A DNA stretch of 64,000 nucleotides, taken from Phragmites australis. Taxonomy: Eukaryota; Streptophyta; Magnoliopsida; Poales; Poaceae. The stretch lies in assembly GCF_958298935.1 (NCBI RefSeq), contig NC_084929.1, positions 32,181,501-32,245,500 of the forward strand, read 5' to 3'. Of this stretch, positions 55,899 to 64,000 are shown one piece after another (the first letter of the stretch is position 1; the number at the start of each line of letters is the position of its first letter). A program made the position numbers and the translations under genes. Below the pieces are notes generated by a model that worked only from the letters and a program-made list of their open reading frames with translations, was not told the DNA's origin and made no database searches.

Positions 55899-57897
55899 AT
55901 GGCATCTCCGAACATTGCTCTTAACGTTTCCTCTGTTGCTGTCACAATTGACGGCATAAAGCAACTTACGAGAAATAACTTTCCCGCTTGGAAAACTAAG
56001 GTGACCGTTGTCCTTGGAGTTTTGGACCTTACCTATGCACTCAGGATTGACGCTCTCACTGCTCTTGCTCTTGGCGTGGAGAATTATGATGAACTAAAAA
56101 AAACTTATGATGCACTTTCTGAGAAGTGGGAGCAGTCCAACCGCATATCACTAATGATTATGAGGAACTCGATCTCAGAAGCTATAAGGGGAGCAATCCC
56201 AACCTCAGAAAAGGCTAAAACGTACTTGACATCAGTGGAGGAGCAATTCAAAAGCACCTCCAAGGTTTATGCCAATACATTGATTTAGAAGCTCCTCAAT
56301 GATGATGACAGACATGGCTGCCAAACTTAAGGGCATGGAAATGGAAATCTCTTATGTTTTTTTTTTGTCCATTTCATCATGACCTCTCTCCCTCTTGAAT
56401 TTTCTCCATTTAAGATTAACTATAATACTCACAAGGAGAAACGACCATAAGCGACTTGATCGCGATGTGTGTCCAAGGGGAAGAGAGACTGAAGGCTAAA
56501 AAAAGATTTTGTTAATCAAGTTAGCAGCCCCAGAAACCAAAGGAAATTCCAAAGATATTACAACTCTAAGAAGAAGTTGCATTTCATCGCTAAGCATGAC
56601 AAGACAGCGCAGAGGGCGCCCAAGGCACCTGCTTCTTCTGCTCCCGTCTCTCAAGAATCTAAGGATGACAGATACCACTTCTGCCACCGGAATGACCACC
56701 ACCAGAAAGACTGTGTTGGTTTCCTAAAGTGCCTCGCAAAGAAGGGTAATGATTTAATAATATTTATTGATGAATCTCTTTATACCGATTTCTCCTTTAA
56801 TTCATGGTGGATTGACTCAGGTGCCACTGTGCACATTACCAACTCCTTACAGGGATTCCTTACCGTGAGAATTTTGGGAAAGGGGGAGCGAAGTCTTAGA
56901 GTGGCCAACGGGATGGAAGCTGAAATCGAGGCTGTCAGATCCCTTCTATTAGTTCTTGACAGTGGTTTTACTCTTAGACTGAATAATGTAGTTTATGTTC
57001 TTTCTATTAGGAGAAATCTTATTTCAGTTTCAATGTTAGATGATGATGGTTTTTATTATAATTTTGGATACAATAAGTGTATTCTTAAGTTTTATTTAGA
57101 TATTATTGGTCTTGCCATCCGACGAGATAAACTTTATATACTTCCTCTTAATTAACCCTCTATGTCTATGAATATCTATAATGTAAGCCATAAGAGAAAG
57201 AGAATTACAATTAATGAGATTTGTTCAAAATTGTGGCATTATCATTTAGACCACATTTCGAGGGGAGAATGGAGCGTCTTATTAAGGAAAAGATTATCCG
57301 CCCCTTAGACTTCTTCGACTCTAACCACTGCATAGATTGTATTAAAGGAACATACGTTAACCAAATAAAGAAGGGGGCCACTCAAAGCACATGATTATTA
57401 CAATTAAGTCACACGGGCATCTACGGTCATTTTCTTGTGACATCGGTGGATGATTTTAATTCATTCATTACCTTCACTGATGATTTCTCTCGTTACGGTT
57501 ATATCTACTCCATTAAAGATCAATCTGAGTCTCTCGATAAATTCAAGATATTTAAGACTGAAGTAGAAATCAGCACAACCTAAAGATTAAAGTAGTGAGA
57601 TCGGATCGCGAGGGAGAGTATTATGGGAGACATACCCCATATGGGCAAATCCTTGGTCTCTTTGCGAGATTCCTTCATGAAAATAGCATAGTAGCTCAAT
57701 ATTCTATCCCTGGTGAAACTAAGCAAAACGGGGTAGCCGAGCGACACAACCGCACGCTTATGGACATGATGCGAAGTATGCTCAGCTATTCTAGTTTGTC
57801 AGACCATCCCATTGTATTAAATGCTATGGGACGGGTCACTGCAATTTCACACAATTTCAATATGGTTCCGACAGGTGAGCGTGAAGGCATTCGGTGA
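55899..57897 (+). pseudogene. Ty1/copia retrotransposon remnant: gag, protease, partial integrase
   Basis: gag (55899-56288, NFPAWKTKVTVVLGVLDL, UBN2-type, ends in a premature stop) is followed by a broken zinc knuckle (YHFCHRNDHHQKDC). A protease follows with the active-site WWIDSGATVHIT motif (about 56800-56840) and its C-terminal part to 57155. A GAG-pre-integrase-like LWHYHLDHIS and integrase-like pieces (NGVAERHNRTLMDMMRSMLS, 57595-57897) come next, with many stops between. Reverse transcriptase and RNase H are absent. Confidence 0.85.
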
Positions 57898-58220
57898 TGG
57901 TACAGGACACGTAGAACAACCAGAGCAGGGCAAACATGCCTATCCGATGTCATGATATGATAGGGGTAGTTAGCTCGTCATAGGTAAATCTGCTACAAGG
58001 TTTGACACGGTTCGTTTGTCTGTGCATCTTTTCCCTAGTATATAAAGGGGTTTAGACTGTATTTGTAGAGGCAGAGAGGATATTCTGTAACAAGTTCACC
58101 CAATTTATAAGATAATACATAATAAATAGGACTATTATCCCACGAAATACCTGAACCTAGATAAATCTTGACGTTCTTGAGTCTATGTTGATACATGTAT
58201 ATAGGAAACACGGATCAACA
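57898..58220 (+). mobile_element. Copia-type LTR fragment
   Basis: A TATA box (agtatataaagggg, about 58037-58050), a leader, and the cctgaacctagataaatc motif common near the 3' end of grass copia LTRs. The borders are approximate. It may be the 3' LTR of the preceding remnant after deletion of RT, or an independent insertion. Confidence 0.5.
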
Positions 58221-61200
58221 CTTGTGGACAAATGCGTTATCTTAGCCGTTCATAAGTCCATATGGGCAATCTTATCTATTGATTCTCTCACATACTTCAT
58301 GATTTTTTTACCTATTTTTCTAACACAATCTTGATAAAAATAAATGTTTCTGATAAGGCATACGTGAGTAATAACCAGTGAGAATTTTCCTTCGATGTTT
58401 CTTAAGTAGTCCAGACCAAAGATTTTACATTGCGGCAATTAATTGTTGACAGTCTGAAGTTCATAATAGAAACTTGAAACCGACCTTGCTGTTTTAATTG
58501 AAGCTATAGTATTTAGCTGCACCACCACTTCAGTCCGGTTTGGCATATCATTTCCCCTCGTTGCCACTTGCCAGGTACAGTACCTGCACTGTTCTAGCAC
58601 TATGTATACATGTCTGTATTCTGTATGTGGGTGAAACATTCCAGCTGCAGGCTTGCAGGGGGCAAATACTCCGTATACAAGTGACTCTCCCTGCAATGCA
58701 ATCTGTCCGTTCATAGCCAACAGCCTTTCCCTGCTGCACCTTACTAATTAGCCTTCTGCTTTGTCCCTTAATCCCTCTCGATGCGACTGCTCGTTAACCC
58801 AACGATTTGACTGACCAGGAAAGGTGCCGGATCGCTTTACGGTGCCCTATTCAGATTTGCTCCCGTCGTCCCATGCGCGATCGGCGGTGGTAGTTACTCT
58901 GCTCTCCTTGCTCCCCATGGGCCATGGCAAGCTCTATGGTCTATGGTCATGTCACCGCCGTACGCATTGGTGATTAGCATATGAGACGGGCGCCTAGCTA
59001 GCCTTTGTAACGGCTTCTCCTTGTCTGACGTTCGTGTCCTGCGTCCTTTCTGTGGTGGGAGGGATGCGCCCACTGCCAAGCGAGTGGCCGTCCCTGTCGC
59101 CTCTGCGCCCGCTGCCGGTGGCGTACGCGCGCGGCGGGCCATGGGCCATGGCGGTGGCGCCGCATGCGGCCGCTGATTGCTGGAGGGATGCCGATGGGCT
59201 GATGATGACCTGCTGTGTGCCAGTCAATGCGATCGAGATCGTCCGTGCCCCGTGAGGTGATCTCTGACGAAAACAATCCGGTAGATCGAGCAAGCTCTCA
59301 TGATAAGTTGATAGCCCATGAATAATGATGAATGCATCTCATGCACGATTTCTCACGTCCTTTTCTCCATGGACTTTTTTCCGCTACTCCACTTGAGAAT
59401 GATTTCTATGCTTTCGCACGTGGGCCGGGGATGCAGTTTGGAGTGCGGAAATCTAGCTAGATGAGTTGGAGGAATATATAGAGATCTTTTATCTTTTTTA
59501 GCGGATCAAGCCGGGCTCCATGACCCCGGCGACCCAGCGTGGATGGCATGGCGTTCGTCCTTGCTTCCGATGCAAGCTGCTCCGATCCGTCCGTCGACCG
59601 AGCATGCGATGCATTGGAATAGAGCCGCGCAAAAGGTCGTCGCGACAAGCAGGACGAGACACCGCCGTGGGCGCAAGCGCAAAGCTTTTTTGGCTTTTGC
59701 TGTTGTGCGTGCCAATGCAGACGGACAGGCAGGCAGGCAGGCAGGCGCTCGTCTGCGTGCGTGCATGTCCGATTGTCCGTCAACAACCGCGCGCGCGGGC
59801 GGACATGTCGCCGATCGATCTCGTGGGAGACACGTGCAGCGGTAAATCATCTGTTCATGTTGACCTAGCAAATAGCAACCAGCAATGTTAATTCATGCTG
59901 AAGAAGAAAGAGAAAAGATCACTTTTTTTACATAAACTTTTCGCATTTTCTATTCATAGACATAGGGGTTTTAATTTTGTTTTATAATTTTTTTCGTTCA
60001 CCGGCTAAAAGGCCAAAATTCACAAAATTTTATCAAAATTTCGGTCATTTTTGTCCTATGCTCTGTGAGTCTCACATGTCAATGAAAAACTTCCGAAATT
60101 AGATATTTTGTTTTTTCCTCCGAAATTCGCAAAATTTTGATAAAAATTTTGATAAAATTTTGCTAAAATTTTAATCCCTGCACAGACATGTCTCTCTTCT
60201 CTGCATATATAGTTAACAATATAGATAGAGTTCACCGGATCTATGTAAATAAAAGAACTTCTTTGATATCGTGATGAAATTATTTTTAAAAAGAAAACTC
60301 AGAAATTTAAATATGAGACTAATTGATGAAAATACAATATCAAAACTGACTAGTGGATGCTCTAGCAGTCTAGTCGTTATTCGTTAACGCAGAAAACATC
60401 AAATCAGAGGCGAACGGCGTTTCCAAAAGGAGGGAAATGCAAAGGTTGCATTGGTGATGGATAGGGAAGTCTAGCTAGGCAGTAGCACACGCCTACACCT
60501 GGGGAAACTCCGGGAAAGGGAAAAGCCTGAGCGCGATAATTTGCTCTGCTCGATCAATGACTCCACGCACGCTCAGTGAGACAGATAAGGCTGAACGCCT
60601 GAATCGTCGTCAGTCTCCGGCTGCTCGATCATCATCAGAAGAAAAAAAAAAGCTGAAAGAAAAAGGACCGATGCATCCTAATGCACGCGGCGATTACGAC
60701 ATGGTAAAATCTCAACGGCCCGGCCGGTGAAGTATCTGCAGTTCTGGACGGGTGAATCCGTGGTGCATGTAGTGCAGTGCAGTGCAGTACCTCTCAGGTT
60801 TGGGTGCCTGTAGACTGCAGTGGTGTATGCATGCCGAGTTGCCGACATACTACTACTGCTTACCGTAGCAGCAGTACATTCTACTGCCACGAGAGACGGA
60901 TCCCAGTGGCCGTTTTACTGTAGTAACTTTGTACGACTGACGAAAGGATACGTTGTTACCGCTTTGAGAGGCATTCGCTGCAGTCCTTGCTGCTGTAGGT
61001 GACGACGGGTCAGAGCAGGGAGGTGCGCAGCAGTGTTAAGTTGCGCGGCAGGGAACGCAGGGGGAAGGACGCATGCATTGGTGAGTTGGCGTTGGCGATA
61101 TGGTAGCAATGCAAGAGTGCAGACGAAGGCTGGCAAGCGTTGGGCACCGTCACCGTGGCACCGAGCGAAAAGCTAGCCAGTAATCGAATGGCTCGATATC

Positions 61201-61780
61201 GTGCGTACGAGCAGGCACCACTCGTTCTCAGAAGTGAGAATTGTGAGATGCATGCGTAAAGCAAGCCTGACAAAGAAAAGAAGCACGGAGATCGGGGGAT
61301 CCATGTCGTAACAATGGACGCTGGTCAGGGGGGGTGAACTGAGGGGAACGGATCGGCAGTTCTCCTCGCGCTAGCTGCGCCCTGTTCCGATCGATCGCAG
61401 GGATCAAAGGACACTGCACGTATTAAAGAGGACACCTTTTATTCATTAGCCTAGCTACCGTCTCAGCAATCTCAACACTACTTGCTTGGTTGGTTGATTA
61501 GCTTCAGCTTCAGCTTCATCGATCGTCCACTCCCGCCACCCCAGTCCCCAGTACAGTGCAGTACAGTGCAGGACCACCTTCCTCCTTTTGCAGTTATGCC
61601 TGCTGATCTCTCTCTCTCTCTCTCTCAAACGAGAGAGACAGCCTGCTGCCCTGCTTGCATGTCTTCTAGTGCAGTCACTCGCCATGATTCAGCTTGTCAG
61701 GTACGAGAGTACTATACATATGCTCGTAAGGGATTGGTCCAAGAATCCTTTAATTCTCCTCTCTCTCTCCAACCATAAAA
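58221..61780. other. Gene-free intergenic stretch
   Basis: No exon series could be supported. GC-rich parts at 58890-59260 and 59500-59850 have open frames on both strands but no domain. An (AGGC)n run at 59728-59748 and a run of AAAATTTT-like pairs at 60000-60175 are the only structure noted. Confidence 0.4.
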
Positions 61781-63118
61781 CACTACTAAAAAGGGGTTAT
61801 TTTTGTTTTTTTATTGCCGATTCATAAACCGAAACAGATCTAAACTTGAGCCGTTAAGAACCCACAATAATAATTGATATCACTGTCAGTTCTAGCTTAG
61901 AACAGGTAATAAAGTATCATTGCCGATTTAGAATATAAACCGACAATGATAAAAGTTATTACTGTTAGTTCATAAAGCTCACCGGCAGAGTAATAATTGA
62001 TCCAATATGAACCGGATCACTGTCGTTTCGTATTCAAAACTGGCAATGATACCGGAAATATGAATCGACAATGATAATCATTCTATAAATCTCAAGCCAC
62101 CGTCGCCACTTTGACTGTATCTATGCCTTGAGCCTGTCTTCGTCGTCTCCCAATCTCGTTGCCGACCTTGCGGCTGCGCCACCCCGTTTCCTTGAGCCCA
62201 AGCCATCTTCCCCGTCCACCGAGCCCATCGCTGACCTCGCCCGCCCTATTTCCCCGAGCCAGGCGTCTTCCCTATCCACCGAGCCCATCGCCAACCTCAT
62301 GGCCACGATTGGCATGGCCACGCTGCACCACCTCCTGAGCCCATCTCCGCATCTTCATCTCCTCAACTAAACGACTGGCAAGTCGAATGTTAAAGATTGT
62401 GACAATAGACATGTCTAAATAAGTGGTAGAAAGCACGTTCGCTCAAGATGATTGCGTTTTTGCCATTTGTTTAGATTTACTATTGTTGCTCACATAGCGA
62501 AAGATGTAAAATAGATAGTGCAATACTACTCTATTAGGAGCTCTTCACCTATGGTGCAATACTACAATACTAGATTCCAAGCCGGAGAGCTCCTAGTAGA
62601 GTAGTTTTACAACGTCCATTCTTATTTGTCATTACAGTTTCAAGAAAATTGTACTTTAAAATAAGGATCAAGCTTAGCATGAAAATCAGTATGTCTCATG
62701 GTGCAAAACTGTTGTACCAGAAGTTAGGAGCTCTAAGCAGTTTTGCAACATAGGGCACGTTGATCCTAATATTGATTGAGTTTCTGCTACGAATTTAGAT
62801 TTCGTCGTTTATTTAGATATAAAATACTCTATCATAAATATTTTAACATCAGATCTCTTTCTCGAGTTTAAGATTAAAATTAGAACATATCCTCACACTA
62901 AAGAGTTCCTGATAAAATATTTTTCACATATAGATGTATTATCACTATCGGTTAAAGGCTTAAACCGATAGTAACAGTAAAAATCACTACCGGTTCAAGA
63001 CTAAAACCGATAATAATAATTGAGTTATCATTACCTATTACGGGCTCTGACAACCTATGATTATCGTGACCGTAAATTTATTGTCAGTTCGACAGTGATA
63101 ACTTGTTGGGTAGCAGTG
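61781..63118. mobile_element. CACTA-type non-autonomous element (1.34 kb)
   Basis: The left end is CACTACTAAAAAGGGG, and the right end reads CACTGCTACCC in reverse complement. Subterminal regions on both sides carry repeated accgacaatgat/accgataatgat-type motifs in both orientations, the arrangement CACTA transposases bind. The 3-bp flanks (aaa and aga) are not a perfect match. No transposase is present; a small Pro/Ser-rich open frame (62128-62370) has no recognisable domain. Confidence 0.6.
62520..62612. repeat. Hairpin inside the CACTA-type element
   Basis: ACTACTCTATTAGGAGCTCT (left arm, 62525-62544) pairs with gagagctcctagtagagtagt on the right (62585-62605) around a loop of about 40 bp, with one mismatch. 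Related gcaaaact/agttttgc arms recur at about 62704-62746. Confidence 0.6.
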
Positions 63119-63606
63119 AGATATACGATCAAGTTGCAGCTAGCTCTCCTATTTGATGCCTTTGGTTTGGCGAGCCACTACTACAGGAGTTGATGTCGCA
63201 TCACATGCATGTACGGCGCATCCAGCGGCCGGACCCAATTCACTGCAGATTCAGCAATGAACTGTCACTTGTCCTGTGAGAAACCGATCGATGCGTGCCG
63301 AGTTAGGTATCTATCGATGGCGTTGCAGTAAGAGCTTAACCACCGCAAAAAATGATGGGTCATGGGTCGATCTTACCAATGGAAAAAACGAAGCGTTTCA
63401 GACATGGACGGATACCCATGTAGGCGATCGATTGCGAGATATGGCAAAGATATTCTGGATGCCTTGTGGCTAGTGGCATGGGCGGCCTTGTCGATATGCT
63501 GTCAGGTGTCAGCTGATATCAGGCTACCTAGCTCATGGCAGCGTTAGCTTTAGCTACCTTCTGGGTCGATCTGGGTATTATGTTTCAGTGATGCAGCGGA
63601 CCCGAG

Positions 63607-63662
<56 letters not shown>

Positions 63663-64000
63663 GACGCCAAGAATATGCTAACTTGACAATTTTGCTTGTG
63701 GCAACAGGCTATTAGAAAAGAAAATTAACCGAGGTGCCTACGACGACTAGAAAATTACTACTATAGTAGTTGTACAAGGAGTACACGATATACTGGACCT
63801 TCTCAAATTCTTTACTTACTGGGATTTTTTTTCAGGCAATAAGTGGAAATTTCAGCTTTGGTATATAGTTTGGCATGTACTTATACGATATGTACACTTG
63901 GTGTTCTAAACTATAATACTTGATTTTTGCTAATTATTTCAGTCATAGATCAGAATACTTAGGGATTGCATACATCACGTGCTGTACTTGGTGTTAAAAC
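63119..64000. other. Gene-free end of window
   Basis: Open frames at 63276-63547 have no recognisable domain. Apart from the GA microsatellite nothing could be supported. Confidence 0.4.
63609..63659. repeat. (GA)n microsatellite, about 51 bp
   Basis: Uninterrupted AG dinucleotide run. Confidence 0.95.

Noticed and set aside
59500..59891. Overlapping open frames of 100-120 residues
   Set aside because: Frames are open on both strands in a GC-rich stretch with no motif, splice structure or promoter signals.

Overview
This is nuclear DNA from a flowering plant, almost certainly a grass (Poaceae). The few real genes have GC-rich first exons and GT-AG introns, and they lie in a matrix of Stowaway and PIF/Harbinger MITEs, CACTA and Mutator-like DNA transposons, very long gypsy-type LTRs, copia and LINE remnants, and (GA)n microsatellites. 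There is no operon structure, CRISPR array, rRNA gene or convincing tRNA gene. I cannot name the genus from the sequence alone.

Five host genes can be built exon by exon with intact reading frames: (1) 7214-9949 (+), six exons, a plastid-type DUF4336 protein of 438 aa; (2) 14065-14427 (-), one exon, a CLE signalling-peptide precursor of 120 aa ending in a perfect dodecapeptide; (3) 20208-21467 (-), two exons, a BAG8-like IQ/calmodulin-binding and BAG-domain co-chaperone of 392 aa; (4) 22886-24893 (-), five exons, an EAF7/MRGBP-like NuA4 histone acetyltransferase subunit of 116 aa; (5) 39854-41709 (+), three exons, a plasmodesmata callose-binding (PDCB) X8-domain protein of 215 aa with a GPI-anchor signal. 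They look functionally unrelated, so this is ordinary plant gene order rather than a pathway cluster.

Layout: 1-6192 is TE-derived (GC-rich repeat bodies, a LINE reverse-transcriptase tail, a complete 832-bp Harbinger-type MITE). A 747-bp foldback element with a 10-bp target duplication sits just upstream of the DUF4336 gene. A 1-kb tandem duplication with Ac-like termini fills 10861-12868. The CLE gene is followed on its 5' side by an LTR complex (14726-18163), in which 190 bp of the CLE upstream region has been duplicated and an LTR copy inverted. BAG8 and EAF7 follow. 25500-28813 holds a decayed zinc-knuckle retroelement ORF and one CACTA terminus.

The most striking object is 30492-38841: a complete 8.35-kb Mutator-like element with long TIRs and a perfect 9-bp target duplication. 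It encodes, all on one strand, a decayed MURA-type transposase, a plant mobile domain (PMD) gene and a third ORF with acidic repeats. Its TIRs carry arrays of a 21-bp palindrome. After the PDCB gene come a solo LTR (44472-47549), a gypsy-type element with 3-kb LTRs (48082-54049) whose truncated 3' LTR contains a TTA-flanked insertion carrying a PPR-gene fragment, a broken copia element (55899-57897), a CACTA-type element (61781-63118), and gene-free sequence to the end.
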